Of a DNA stretch of 39,086 nt, positions 7,689 to 17,959 are shown piece by piece. The DNA is from an uncultured Saprospirales bacterium (GTDB taxonomy: Bacteria > Bacteroidota > Bacteroidia > Chitinophagales > Saprospiraceae), in assembly GCA_913061325.1 (NCBI GenBank), contig CAJXUU010000010.1:1-39086 (forward strand). The letters are read 5' to 3'. Both the position numbers and the translations under genes were made by a program. Each line of letters opens with the position of its first letter. Position 1 is the first letter of the stretch. The notes below the pieces were generated by a model. The model saw nothing but the letters and a program-made list of their open reading frames with translations. It was not told the origin of the DNA and made no database searches.

Positions 7689-8375
7689 ATGAAACAGCTT
7701 TTTCTATCTATCATTTCAATTTCTATATTATTCTCTTCTTGCAAAACCTTAGGAGAATTGGGATTAAAACCATCAAGCTTAGAAACTGTGATGGCCCTCA
7801 AAAATATCCTCGACAGCAGTACATTCAAAGCGATAAAAAAACTTAAAAATATCAATGAGGTTGGTCTTGAAAATACACTACCTAGTGAGGTTGGGACAGT
7901 TCTAAAAACACTAAAAACGGTAGGTTACGGTGACGAAGTAGAGAAAATGACAAAATCTATAGGTCAAGCATCTACATTGGTATTAGTGGAAAGTGAAGAA
8001 ATAATAGGCGATGCTATAAGTGAATTGAAATTTACTGACGCTGTAGCAGTAGTTCTTGGTGGTGAAGATGCGGCTACAAACGTACTTAAACGTGCTATTT
8101 ACAGTACCGTTAAAAAAAGATACAGTGCAAGACTCAGACAAGAACTAGATAAAACGGACGTAAATACATATTGGCCCATCGCAGCTGGAGCCTACAACAT
8201 TTTTGCAAAAAACAAAATGGAAGGAACTCTATCTGATTTCTTAGCCAAAAGAGCAGTTGATGGACTCTTTTTAGCTATTGGAAAAGAAGAAGCCAAAGCA
8301 AGAACAGACTACAAAGCCATAGGCAATACCGTTGTCACTAAAGTATTTGATTACTATTCTAAAAATAAATCCTAG
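7689..8375 (+). CDS. DUF4197 family lipoprotein
   Basis: A 228-residue predicted lipoprotein with lipobox SILFSSC (Cys18). The mature part is helical and matches the DUF4197 pattern: SIGQASTLVLVESEEI, then ISELKFTDAVAVVLGGEDAATNVLKRA, LRQELDKTDV, and a C-terminal AVDGLFLAIGKEEAKAR. The biochemical role of DUF4197 is unknown. The gene is divergent from the metalloprotease (228-nt gap) and convergent with the next protease gene (14-nt gap), so it is probably a single-gene unit. I found no exact Bacteroidota -7 box directly upstream. Confidence 0.87.
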   Translation: MKQLFLSIISISILFSSCKTLGELGLKPSSLETVMALKNILDSSTFKAIKKLKNINEVGLENTLPSEVGTVLKTLKTVGYGDEVEKMTKSIGQASTLVLVESEEIIGDAISELKFTDAVAVVLGGEDAATNVLKRAIYSTVKKRYSARLRQELDKTDVNTYWPIAAGAYNIFAKNKMEGTLSDFLAKRAVDGLFLAIGKEEAKARTDYKAIGNTVVTKVFDYYSKNKS

Positions 8376-8389
8376 AACCAATACCTTTC

Positions 8390-11300
8390 TTACTCTTCTA
8401 TTCTACAAATTCCTTCAATGGTAAGGCTAGAACTATTCACTACAGAGCTAACTCCTATATCAGAAATAACATTAATATCTCTTAACGTCAGAGTCCCATT
8501 GTTTTTGATGACACCTATACTAGAATCTGTATTTTCTATTACAAATCCAATTAGTGATACCGTTTTACCTCCATTTATTATGAAGGTTGGGGCATTACCT
8601 TCTGAAGTTATATTAATATTATCAGTAGGATTTGCTATTATCACTATACTTTCATCAATCACTATAGAGCCGGATCCAATATTGATAGAAGATAAAATAG
8701 TACTCTCCAAGTAAATCGTATCACCTTCAACTGCACAGCCTAATGCAGACATTAATGTGCCATAAGTATCAACAAAGGCGCTATTATCTACAGTTAGGTC
8801 GCAATAGTCATCTAGACATATTTCTATTCCCCACGAATTCAAAGCGCCACCATCAGCATCAAAATCATCAAAAACAGAAAGCATCCATTCACCCTGAATT
8901 TGTTTCGTGTCAAATGCTGTCAATGAATTATCAGGTTGATATGAACCTCCATTTGTTGGAGGGCAAGGATAATTATTATTGAGTGCTTCATCATCGAAGT
9001 TGATATTGAAGTTATTTTGATTATTACACGGATCAGCCCAGAAACCTAAACTTGTATTATCTGGAGCAATCAAAGTAAAGTTAAGGTCAGAAATATAGGA
9101 ATGTGTACCTACCAAGCTAACAACATTAAGGTCGGTAACTATTCCTTTATCTAATATATTAAGAGACGAGATTATAGTTGGTGTCCCATTGGAAGAAATG
9201 ATAATTGGCAAATCACTAGCATTTTTTACAAGACAAACACCCGTTTCAAATGTCCATTCGTTTGACCAAGGCGTAACCCCGCAGCTATTTGTACTTCTAA
9301 CTCGCCAAAAATAGGTAGTTGCTAGCGACAATTCTGGAGAAACAACAACCGAAGTCGAAGATGTACTTCCACTAAAAATTATATTTCCACCATTAGTTAA
9401 CGTACTAACTTGATATTCATAATTTGTTGCACCTGGAGAGTTATTCCATGATAATGTTGGTTCTGTAACAACTCCTGTAGATCCATCAGCAGGAGAAGAT
9501 AAAACAGTGCTGACACCAGCATTTTCAACTGTCAAGTTGTATGTTGTTTCTTTTGTTATAGCACCTGAAACTCCAGTGATTTTTATTGTAAAGTTACCTG
9601 ATAGACCATCTAAATCATCAATTGTAATAGCAGTATTATTGCCAGGTGTTATTGGATTTGTTGTTATAGCTGCTGTTGCTCCTCCAGGAAGGTCTGTTAC
9701 TGTAAGAGTTATAGGGTCAGTAAATCCAAGGATTGATGCTGATTCTAGTGTAAAAGGGATAGTAAGGTCATCACATGTCGATCCTGAATTAGGATTCGTA
9801 TTAATTGAAAAAGAAGGACTGCCACTATTGATTGTTATATCGGTGTCGTTAATATCAAAAAATACATTGTCACTACACTTTACCATTATTCTTGCAGTTG
9901 TTGTAATCCCAATAGGAACACTTGCAATTGCAGATCCATCATTTAGAGTAGATGATAACATAGTTGTCGGATAAGTGAGTCCTCCATCGTAAGAAATTAA
10001 AATATCGACGTTATTACAACTTACTGGTGCTATATCTGTATTCGATACATCCCAAGTAATTGTTACATTTTCTGACTCCAACCAAGTTGTTGCTGTATTT
10101 TGTGAAGTCACTAAAAATGGGCCCGCACTACCTTCGACATCAAGCGTTATGTCTTGCTCATCTGTACATCCAGGTGCAAAAGTATTGTCTCTCACGGTCA
10201 CTCTAAAATCCATATTCCTATTTACTGTAGGAAGTACTTCCCATTGAAAAGGGACACCTGTTGTTATTGCTGCTATATTAGGAAAATATCTTTTCGAATC
10301 TGTTGTTGCAAATATGGACCTAAACATTGGCCCTTGAGCATTTGTCCCAGCTGGTGGCATTACAGGACCTACTTCATTATCCATTTGGTCCCAATTGTAA
10401 GTCAAGACATCACCATCTCCATCCGTAGCCACAACATCTAACACAAACGGAGTAGAATGGGGTATTGATTTATTGGTCAAAGCATTAGCTACCGGAGCAA
10501 CATTACTTAAACTTATCACCGCATGACAAGAATTTGAAGTCAGTTCAGCATTCATCTCTTGAACACTAATCGCATGAAAATAGGCATCACTATTGTTTTG
10601 TACATTTGGCGAACAAATCCCAGCATATCCCATGATTGTACTTGCGCTTCCTGGCTCCATCGCTGTTGAATTATTTCTATTACAAGAATTATTCTGTGTA
10701 TGATTACCGCCTAATTGATGCCCTATTTCGTGTGCTACATAATCAATATCAAATGGGTCTCCTTCAGGTGTACCAATTCCAGTGACACCTCTTGCTTTAA
10801 ATCCATTAGCACATATTACACCCAAACTAGCAAGGCCACTTCCACCAGTACTAACAATATGACCAAGATCATAATTTGCAGAACCAATGACCGCATCTGT
10901 ATTGGTCTGATTTTGACTAATCATCGAACCGGAACTTGATCCAGAGAATGGGTCAGTGGCAGGATCATAGTAGAATATGGTATCTACATTATCAATTAAG
11001 ATAAGTCGCATTGTAAGGTCTTGTTCGAATACATCATTAACTCGATCTACAGTAGTAACAACAGCAGACATAACTAAAGCCGAGTTTGCAACACTAAATG
11101 CACCATGATAATTTGAATATTCTCCTGTAGTAGTCATAGAAAATCTATAGGATCTGAAAACGCAATCGCCAGATCTTGAATCATCATCATGTATATCATC
11201 TTTAATAGATAATTTTTCTTGTTCAAAATCACATGCCCAACTTTCATTTGCTGAGAAGTCATTTCTTCTATATATGATCTTATGGTTTTTATCATTTCTC

Positions 11301-11740
11301 TGTAGATGATCGATATATGTTTGCCCTTTTTCATCTGTTATAGTTGCTCTTAATCCATGGACAGTATAGTTGATTCTAATTCTACGGACAGGGTTGGATA
11401 TGCTGAGTCCATGAAAAGTTCTGATTTGATCATATCGGCTTGCCAATCCTGGCTCCATCATTTGGTATCTTACTATACTGAATTCATCCATCGTACCATC
11501 TGCCATCATCACACTGATAAGTGTAGGTCGATCAGTTTCAGGATTAAATTTTAATTCATCTGGTGCACTCCACAGAATATCTTTGATCTCAGTATCATCA
11601 ACATTTGCTGTGATAAACTTATCTGGATTGATGTTTCTTTCTCCTCTTATTGGAATAGATAAATTGTCTACTTGATTCCAAGATTGGCTAAAAAGAGGGA
11701 GGGATAGAACAGTAAAAATAACAATACCAATATATCTCAT
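8390..11740 (-). CDS. Secreted reprolysin-like metalloprotease with fibronectin-III-like and P domains
   Basis: A 1116-residue extracellular protein with a signal peptide (about 1-19). An N-terminal propeptide-like region precedes a metzincin catalytic domain (about 190-395) with HEIGHQLGGNHT (His337, Glu338, His341, His347) and a Met-turn at Met370 (STIMGYAGIC). Then come Ig/PKD-like segments, an FN3-like domain (GVVTEPTLSWNNSPGATNY, ATTYFWRVRS) and a proprotein-convertase-type P domain (about 860-985, ending LNSWGIEICLDDYC). The tail (about 1000-1116) is Val/Ile/Asn-rich and repetitive, like a parallel beta-helix. I see no canonical T9SS type A domain at the end (it finishes TIEGICRIEE), so its export route is not clear. 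It is divergent from the giant T9SS protein at 12014. Confidence 0.87.
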   Translation of the reverse strand: MRYIGIVIFTVLSLPLFSQSWNQVDNLSIPIRGERNINPDKFITANVDDTEIKDILWSAPDELKFNPETDRPTLISVMMADGTMDEFSIVRYQMMEPGLASRYDQIRTFHGLSISNPVRRIRINYTVHGLRATITDEKGQTYIDHLQRNDKNHKIIYRRNDFSANESWACDFEQEKLSIKDDIHDDDSRSGDCVFRSYRFSMTTTGEYSNYHGAFSVANSALVMSAVVTTVDRVNDVFEQDLTMRLILIDNVDTIFYYDPATDPFSGSSSGSMISQNQTNTDAVIGSANYDLGHIVSTGGSGLASLGVICANGFKARGVTGIGTPEGDPFDIDYVAHEIGHQLGGNHTQNNSCNRNNSTAMEPGSASTIMGYAGICSPNVQNNSDAYFHAISVQEMNAELTSNSCHAVISLSNVAPVANALTNKSIPHSTPFVLDVVATDGDGDVLTYNWDQMDNEVGPVMPPAGTNAQGPMFRSIFATTDSKRYFPNIAAITTGVPFQWEVLPTVNRNMDFRVTVRDNTFAPGCTDEQDITLDVEGSAGPFLVTSQNTATTWLESENVTITWDVSNTDIAPVSCNNVDILISYDGGLTYPTTMLSSTLNDGSAIASVPIGITTTARIMVKCSDNVFFDINDTDITINSGSPSFSINTNPNSGSTCDDLTIPFTLESASILGFTDPITLTVTDLPGGATAAITTNPITPGNNTAITIDDLDGLSGNFTIKITGVSGAITKETTYNLTVENAGVSTVLSSPADGSTGVVTEPTLSWNNSPGATNYEYQVSTLTNGGNIIFSGSTSSTSVVVSPELSLATTYFWRVRSTNSCGVTPWSNEWTFETGVCLVKNASDLPIIISSNGTPTIISSLNILDKGIVTDLNVVSLVGTHSYISDLNFTLIAPDNTSLGFWADPCNNQNNFNINFDDEALNNNYPCPPTNGGSYQPDNSLTAFDTKQIQGEWMLSVFDDFDADGGALNSWGIEICLDDYCDLTVDNSAFVDTYGTLMSALGCAVEGDTIYLESTILSSINIGSGSIVIDESIVIIANPTDNINITSEGNAPTFIINGGKTVSLIGFVIENTDSSIGVIKNNGTLTLRDINVISDIGVSSVVNSSSLTIEGICRIEE

Positions 11741-11825
11741 ACAAGATGATTTGAATAATTAAGAAAAATTCTCGGTAGGATCTATTAAAGGGTAGGTTGC
11801 AAATTCAAAAGAAAAAATAAAAAAA

Positions 11826-11833
11826 TAATTTTG
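11826..11833 (+). promoter_or_regulatory. Candidate -7 box (TAATTTTG) for the large T9SS cargo gene
   Basis: TAATTTTG fits TAnnTTTG and lies in the 270-bp divergent intergenic region. A TTG lies upstream at 11797-11799, but the 26-nt spacing is longer than usual. If used, it gives a leader of about 170 nt. This is a weak call. Confidence 0.28.
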
Positions 11834-12013
11834 AATTATGAACGCAAAGTTAAAATAGATATTAGTAAATACATGTCTTTTTATAAAAAAATCTACTCAT
11901 GTCAATAATATAACAATATACATAGAAGAAAAGTCTAAATTGCTAAGGATCAAGCAGCGTAATCCATCTAAATGAGGTCTAAATACCAACTACTATTTCA
12001 AAACCAACGAAAA

Positions 12014-15000
12014 ATGACTGATCGTAAGATTTCCCTTCTGTACCGAAGTGTATTGTTCTTCTTTGTATTCTTACTTTTATCAATTACAACAACCGCTCAA
12101 GTACCTACAAACGACAGCCCATGTATCAATACTGCTACTCCTCCATATGATCTTACTGGTGGTGGGTCACATAATGGAACTACTTGTGGCGCATTAGGAC
12201 CAGACGATCCTGGGCCAATATTTGGGATCGCTGATTTTGAAAATGTGGATTGTAGTGGCCAAACAGAAGATGCATCTGTATGGTATATATACAACCCTAC
12301 TGAAGATGAAGAAGGTTTGAATATTATTTTGGAAGATGCCGGGGCAAATGGACCAATGTCTTTAGAGTACTATTCTGGGCCAATTGATGGTGGTTGTGAC
12401 GGAAATTTAACCCTATTAGGTTCTTCTTGTAATTCTAATACCGCTGATATCAAAATAGGAAACTGCTTTGATCTTGGTGATGTATTATATGTGAAAATAA
12501 CTACTGATGATGCGAATACAGACTGTGGGGAATTTATTATTTCTATTATTCCAGCTACTTGTGGTGAAATGTCCGATGATTGTATAGACACAGCGAATTC
12601 AGATCCAATCATGCCGATCACTAATCCTGAATTTATGATAGATTACTATTGTATTCAAGGATGTCTAGACTATGCATGCCCTGAGGAGGATGCAATGGGT
12701 GGATGTGGAGAATTTACGCAGGCACCTACAGTATGGTTCAAAATAGAAACCGATTCCCTAGCAGCTCAAATGTTTACAACTATAGAATCTTTTGGTAATT
12801 GGGATCCAGTTTGGTCCTTATACTCGGGAAATACTTGTGACAGCCTTTCGATGATTAATTTTGGAGGCACGCCTCCTTGCAGTAATGGAGACAACACACC
12901 AGATTTACATCAATGTAGTATTTTTGAAGAAGTAAATACATATTGGATTGCCGTCACTTATGATCCTTCTTGGTTACCAAGCACTGGACTAGACGATGGG
13001 TCATTTGAATTATGTGTGGCAACATATAATAATCAAATTTTTTGCTTGGGAGAAGACGATGATGAAGAAAATTTTTGTAGCGACGAATCATTGATAATAG
13101 AAGTGACCGAAAGGGAAGTGGAAAACGAGCCGCTGGAAGGTCCTTTTTACCAAGGAGAAGAAGTAACCATTAGTATAAGTTTTTTTTATGACGCGTCTGA
13201 TTCTGGTGCAGATTGGTTAATAGGTATTGTTCCAGTTTTTGGGAACGGATGGGATTTGTCAAATTTTATATTTTCGGATAATCCACCTGTTGGTAATGGA
13301 CAAACAGCGCAGTGGTATCAAGAAGGGTCCGAAACTGCACCCATTATCAAAGAACCAAATCCTATACTTTGCACATTTGTAAACGAGGATGGAGAGCTTA
13401 CCCTTTGTAATCAATTATGTAAGCCATGTGCAGATTGTCCAGAATCTGGAATGGCTGTAGGAGATTCTCTACCTAGTGGATATTTCTGGGTTTCAGAAGG
13501 TGGGAATCCAGGTTGTGATAACGATGGTTCTCCCGGAGAAGGCTGGGGAATCGGCAGTACACAAGCCCAAATAGAATGGGACTTCACCTTGAAAGTGAAA
13601 GAATTTGAAGATCCAGATAGTTGTGTATTTTTTACTGATTTAAGCATCTCATTTCAAACCTTCTCTCATGGCACGGTAGGTTGTTGGGATGATCCTGTAG
13701 GAGAGTGTATTCTAGATAGAGCAATGTACAGTCCCGATTGGAAAATGGATTGCATCTTACCTCCTAATGTCAATGGAAATAATCAGGAAATATGTCATGA
13801 TGGTGAAATAAATATAGAAGTGTCTACTGTTGATGGGTCAACACTACAAATCCAAGTAGATGTCATCGATAATCCAAATGTGCAAGGTGAAAATAGCTAT
13901 ACTTTCGAAAATGGAATTGGAATAATAAATGATGACTTACTTAATCTTACCAACTCTACTCAAATAGTAATATATAAGGCATATGCGGTAGATCCAGCTA
14001 TTCCTGTTCCCGGATATACTAATGAGATAAAAGTTACCGTCTATTCAGAACTAGAAGTTTCTTTTCCTCCTTCGTTTATATGTGAAGGTGACTGCACAGA
14101 TCTTACACCTGACATCTACGGCGGAGCTGGAGGGCCTTTTATCTATGATTGGAGTACTGGAGACACTACACCTTCAATAAATGTATGTCCTGTTGTTCCA
14201 ACTACATATTCCGTGACAGTAACTGATACGCTTGGGTGTTCAGATATAAGCGAATTAGAAATAGATATAAAACCACCAGTCGAGTTATTATTACCTGAAA
14301 GTATCTTCGTCTGTAAAGATGACAATTTTGATCCCTTTAATCCTGATTATATGGTGTGCTTAGATTTTATCTCCGGCACTTCTCCATTTGCTGTGAATTG
14401 GACTAATGACATAGGTTTGGTCGGTGAGCAATCAGGTTTTATGGGAGAATGTTATGCTATCAATGAAGTACTATCTTCAGCGGTAATTGGTTCTCCTTCA
14501 GGCTCGTATACTCTTACTGCTAACGTAACTGATTTCTATGGATGTATGGGAACTACGGAAATGGAAGTGATCATTACTGGAGATTTAACGATAGTAGCAT
14601 CTGTTAATCCATATGAATGTGGAGAAACAGAAACAACAATGAATTTAGCAGGAATAGATGCCGCAGGGAATCCAATAACGACATTTTTATTATATGGAGG
14701 TTGCCCAGATGATGGTTTAGGAGATTTTCTTGATGAGTTCTTCAGCCCTTCAGGGACTGTATTAACACCTCCATTGAATTTACTAGACTATACATGTTAT
14801 ACTATAGTAGCACAAACAGAAACCGGATGCCAAATCACGCAAGATATTAACATACCAATTCCCGAAGCAACATCAATAGATTTCAGTGGCACTTCAGAAA
14901 TATGCCTAGGAAGCAATGCAGTGATAAATATCACGAATGCTAGCGAATATACTAGCTTCGATTGGAGTCCAGACATTGGGAATTCTGGTTTTATCGACTT

Positions 15001-17083
15001 TACTCCAGACTCTACAGACATTTACACAGTTACTGCTATTACAGCTGAAGGTTGTACAACAACTGAGTCAATTACTATAGTTGTTCACCCATTAGAAAGT
15101 GCTTTTTGTAGCGACCCATGTAACAATCAACAATATGATTTTCAGATTGGCGGTACAGCTTATTCTGATAATAATGAAAATGGCATCTATGACGCTGGTG
15201 ATATACCTTTGAACAATGTTTTGGTGACAGATTTATCTAATAATTTTAGCACATTTACTAACGCTCTAGGGCAATATGTGATACCGACAGAACCTGGTTT
15301 TATTGCTAATTTAGAAGCAAACATTAGCATTGGAGACTGGGAAGAGACTACAATATTTCAAAATGAAATCAATGTGGTAGATTCTTGTACTTCAGATATT
15401 AATTTTGGCTTCATACCGGATGCTAATATTCCAAATGCTCAGATTACTGTTACCAATACGATTACAAGATGTGATTTTGAGACTAAATTCTATGTGACCG
15501 TCGAAAACTTTAACCAGGAGTCCTTCAGTGGAGAAGTCACTTTCACATTTGATGAAGAGACTACTTTCTTTAGCTCAGATATTCCAGGGTTACAAGTGCA
15601 AGGAAATCAATTGACATTTAATACTGGGGTTGTACTGCCATTCAATCAAAACATCTATATATTCAAATTGAAGATGCCTAATGGGAGTTCTTCTTTACCG
15701 CTTTTGGAGTTTGATGCAAAATTGACTGAAAATGGATTATTTCTAGATGAATATATATACTCCGAACAACTCAGGTGCTCATATGATCCTAATGACAAAA
15801 GGACCAATCCAGACAGAGAAGGGGATGAAAACTTAACTCTTATCGGAGAAACAATAGACTATACTATCAGATTTCAGAACAATGGTAATGACACCGCATT
15901 CAATGTCAAAATAGTTGATGAATTGGATACATATGTAGATAAGACATCCATTAGGTTCAATTCCTCTAGTCATCCTTTATATGCCTGTATTATGGGAAGT
16001 ACTTTGGTAATAGAATTCAATGATATACGATTAGTAGATAGTTCTACTAACTATGCTGCCAGCCAAGGGTTTGTCAATTTTAGTTTGGATATTGATAAAG
16101 CAATACCTGAAGGGACAATAATTAACAATACAGCTAACATTATATTCGACACCAATGATCCTATTATTACCAATACGGTAATCAATACCATGGTTTTTGA
16201 TTTCTGTACAGATCCAATAACAGATCTTGATAATACGATCTGTGACGGTGATTCTTTTTTAGGATATACAGAAACTGGTATATATCAAGACACGATTATT
16301 ACTGAAGATGGTTGTGATTCTATTTTGAATATTGATCTCATTGTTATCCCTGTGGTTGAAACAAACTTAGAATATACAATCTGCGAAGGAGAGATAATAA
16401 TGTATAATGGAACGAGCTATGATTTTGGACAATCCGGTCAATATACAATAGAAAATGGAGGTCCTTCAGGATGCATCGAAGAGCGCCTGCATTTTGATGT
16501 CAATATTATTGCTACTACATATCTGGATGAAGAACAAGTCTCAATATGTGAAAATGAAAACTTCGAAGGGCTCGACAGTACAGGAGTTTATATTATCGAA
16601 TTGATCGATTCTATTACAAATTGCCCCATAATTCGTACCATTAAACTATCTGTCATACCTACCACTTATCTAGAAGAAGAGTTAGTAACAATATGTGAAA
16701 ACGAAAACTTCGAAGGGCTTGATAGTACAGGAATTTATATCCTCGAATTACTTGACCCAATCACAAATTGTCCTATTGTTCGTACCATTAATCTCACAGT
16801 ATTACCACTGACAGATACTGAATGTGTCGTGGCTACTCATTCAATAACAAAAAACAATATCCAAATCTACCCAAACCCTACAAGTAATAAATTGAATATC
16901 AAAAGTGAATATCAAATTTTATCATTAAACTTATATACGACAACTGGCAATAATCTTTATCGTTTACAAAAAATAAATATCAGTAATGCAGAAATTGATA
17001 TGTCTTCATATCCATCGGGTTTATACTTAATTATGATCGAAACTGAAATGGAAAGATGGGTTGAAAAAGTAATAAGGGAGTAG
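12014..17083 (+). CDS. Giant secreted multidomain protein with T9SS type A sorting domain
   Basis: A protein of about 1689 residues. The start at 12014 places the signal peptide (MTDRKISLLYRSVLFFFVFLLL, cleavage near TTTAQ) at the N-terminus; an in-frame ATG at 11972 would add 14 polar residues. The first 350 residues hold two Cys-rich NDxC-type domains. Later come PKD/Ig-like repeats (PFIYDWSTGDTTPSINV), an SdrD-like B domain (about 1035-1100, AYSDNNENGIYDAGDIPLNNV), a DUF7619-like domain (about 1250-1410, CSYDPNDKRTNPDREG to NTANIIFDTNDPIIT), and four repeats of a DSTGVY/TGIY type. The end (about 1615-1689: IQIYPNPTSNKLNI to SGLYLIMIE) is the T9SS type A sorting domain, which directs export and cell-surface attachment in Bacteroidota. 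No enzyme motif was recognised; an adhesin or surface role is inferred. Confidence 0.85.
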   Translation: MTDRKISLLYRSVLFFFVFLLLSITTTAQVPTNDSPCINTATPPYDLTGGGSHNGTTCGALGPDDPGPIFGIADFENVDCSGQTEDASVWYIYNPTEDEEGLNIILEDAGANGPMSLEYYSGPIDGGCDGNLTLLGSSCNSNTADIKIGNCFDLGDVLYVKITTDDANTDCGEFIISIIPATCGEMSDDCIDTANSDPIMPITNPEFMIDYYCIQGCLDYACPEEDAMGGCGEFTQAPTVWFKIETDSLAAQMFTTIESFGNWDPVWSLYSGNTCDSLSMINFGGTPPCSNGDNTPDLHQCSIFEEVNTYWIAVTYDPSWLPSTGLDDGSFELCVATYNNQIFCLGEDDDEENFCSDESLIIEVTEREVENEPLEGPFYQGEEVTISISFFYDASDSGADWLIGIVPVFGNGWDLSNFIFSDNPPVGNGQTAQWYQEGSETAPIIKEPNPILCTFVNEDGELTLCNQLCKPCADCPESGMAVGDSLPSGYFWVSEGGNPGCDNDGSPGEGWGIGSTQAQIEWDFTLKVKEFEDPDSCVFFTDLSISFQTFSHGTVGCWDDPVGECILDRAMYSPDWKMDCILPPNVNGNNQEICHDGEINIEVSTVDGSTLQIQVDVIDNPNVQGENSYTFENGIGIINDDLLNLTNSTQIVIYKAYAVDPAIPVPGYTNEIKVTVYSELEVSFPPSFICEGDCTDLTPDIYGGAGGPFIYDWSTGDTTPSINVCPVVPTTYSVTVTDTLGCSDISELEIDIKPPVELLLPESIFVCKDDNFDPFNPDYMVCLDFISGTSPFAVNWTNDIGLVGEQSGFMGECYAINEVLSSAVIGSPSGSYTLTANVTDFYGCMGTTEMEVIITGDLTIVASVNPYECGETETTMNLAGIDAAGNPITTFLLYGGCPDDGLGDFLDEFFSPSGTVLTPPLNLLDYTCYTIVAQTETGCQITQDINIPIPEATSIDFSGTSEICLGSNAVINITNASEYTSFDWSPDIGNSGFIDFTPDSTDIYTVTAITAEGCTTTESITIVVHPLESAFCSDPCNNQQYDFQIGGTAYSDNNENGIYDAGDIPLNNVLVTDLSNNFSTFTNALGQYVIPTEPGFIANLEANISIGDWEETTIFQNEINVVDSCTSDINFGFIPDANIPNAQITVTNTITRCDFETKFYVTVENFNQESFSGEVTFTFDEETTFFSSDIPGLQVQGNQLTFNTGVVLPFNQNIYIFKLKMPNGSSSLPLLEFDAKLTENGLFLDEYIYSEQLRCSYDPNDKRTNPDREGDENLTLIGETIDYTIRFQNNGNDTAFNVKIVDELDTYVDKTSIRFNSSSHPLYACIMGSTLVIEFNDIRLVDSSTNYAASQGFVNFSLDIDKAIPEGTIINNTANIIFDTNDPIITNTVINTMVFDFCTDPITDLDNTICDGDSFLGYTETGIYQDTIITEDGCDSILNIDLIVIPVVETNLEYTICEGEIIMYNGTSYDFGQSGQYTIENGGPSGCIEERLHFDVNIIATTYLDEEQVSICENENFEGLDSTGVYIIELIDSITNCPIIRTIKLSVIPTTYLEEELVTICENENFEGLDSTGIYILELLDPITNCPIVRTINLTVLPLTDTECVVATHSITKNNIQIYPNPTSNKLNIKSEYQILSLNLYTTTGNNLYRLQKINISNAEIDMSSYPSGLYLIMIETEMERWVEKVIRE
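16535..16806 (+). repeat. Near-identical 147-bp tandem repeat inside the T9SS cargo gene
   Basis: Two units encoding ICENENFEGLDSTG(V/I)YI and NCPI(I/V)RTI lie 147 nt (49 codons) apart; compare ATATGTGAAAA at 16544 and 16691. Many differences are third-position changes, so the duplication is not brand new. Two more diverged units of the same type precede them from about 16225. Confidence 0.8.
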
Positions 17084-17122
17084 GAACAATACTTTTGAAC
17101 AAGTATTACTAAAACATAAAGA

Positions 17123-17156
17123 AATCCCAATCAATATTAATCTATTGATTGGGATT
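17123..17156 (+). terminator. Hairpin terminator after the T9SS cargo gene
   Basis: A perfect 14-bp stem (AATCCCAATCAATA / TATTGATTGGGATT) with a 6-nt loop lies 40 nt after the stop at 17083. It is followed by ATTCTTTAT. The U-rich tail is moderate on this strand and about as good on the other. Confidence 0.75.
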
Positions 17157-17201
17157 ATTCTTTATAAGGTATTAGTTTTGCTGCAACCAAATGTACGAAT
17201 T

Positions 17202-17741
17202 GTGGATATAGAAAAATTAAGATTTCCGATAGGTAAATATGCACCAGGTGAAATCAAATTTGACGAAATTGAAAAGTGGATTGAAGACATTGCCAACCTA
17301 CCTAGTCAACTGTTAGATGTATTAAAAGACATTGATGTCGAAGCGATGAATTACACCTACAGACCAGAAGGATGGAGTATCCGGCAGTTAATCCATCATC
17401 TAGCTGATAGTCATATGAATGCATTTATAAGGTTCAAATTAGCCTTGACCGAAGATAATCCAACAATAAAACCATATCTAGAAGATAAATGGGCTACAAT
17501 GCATGATGTAAAAGAAGAGCCTGTCGAATCAAGCATGTTAATATTGCAAGGAGTGCATGCTAGATTAGCCTCTGTATTGCGTGATATGTCTGTACAAGAA
17601 TTCAGCAGAAAATATACACACCCAGAACATGGTAGGTCATTGGATCTTGCGTTTACTGTAGGAATGTATTCTTGGCATGGAAAGCATCATCTTGCACATA
17701 TTAAAAGTGCACTGAAGTTTGGCCGGGCTTTTTGGAATTGA
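17202..17741 (+). CDS. YfiT/BstA-type DinB-fold protein (putative metal-dependent thiol transferase or hydrolase)
   Basis: A 179-residue four-helix-bundle protein. Typical YfiT blocks are seen: LRFPIGKYAP (6-15), YRPEGWSIRQLIHHLADSHMN (53-73), RFKLALTEDNPTIKPY (78-92) and WHGKHHLAHI (158-167). The putative metal ligands are His66 and the His pair around 159-163. Bacillus YfiT/BstA homologues are metal-dependent bacillithiol transferases; the substrate here is unknown. A longer reading frame begins with TTG at 17145, inside the terminator hairpin, and adds a non-homologous hydrophobic stretch. The GTG at 17202 gives the normal family length and N-terminus, so I chose it. It is probably a single gene, with no clear promoter box seen. 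Confidence 0.85.
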   Translation: MDIEKLRFPIGKYAPGEIKFDEIEKWIEDIANLPSQLLDVLKDIDVEAMNYTYRPEGWSIRQLIHHLADSHMNAFIRFKLALTEDNPTIKPYLEDKWATMHDVKEEPVESSMLILQGVHARLASVLRDMSVQEFSRKYTHPEHGRSLDLAFTVGMYSWHGKHHLAHIKSALKFGRAFWN

Positions 17742-17959
17742 TGAATTTCTTAAAGAATTTATATCCGACAATAGGGAAACAATATTACAACTTCGCAAGA
17801 ATATTCCTAACATTTGAATTCTAAATAGTATTAAAACTAAAGGAGAAAACAATTCCCACCAAAACATTAACTTTGGTCATCTACTAAGTAGCAGAAGTTC
17901 TTGGGTCAAAGGTTTTCAAAAGCATTAAACCTCTTCTAAGTCTCAATTAAAATATAATA

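Noticed and set aside
9507-9974. Long plus-strand frame opposite the reprolysin-like gene
   Set aside because: It is a shadow of a well-supported protein on the other strand and has no start context or homology.
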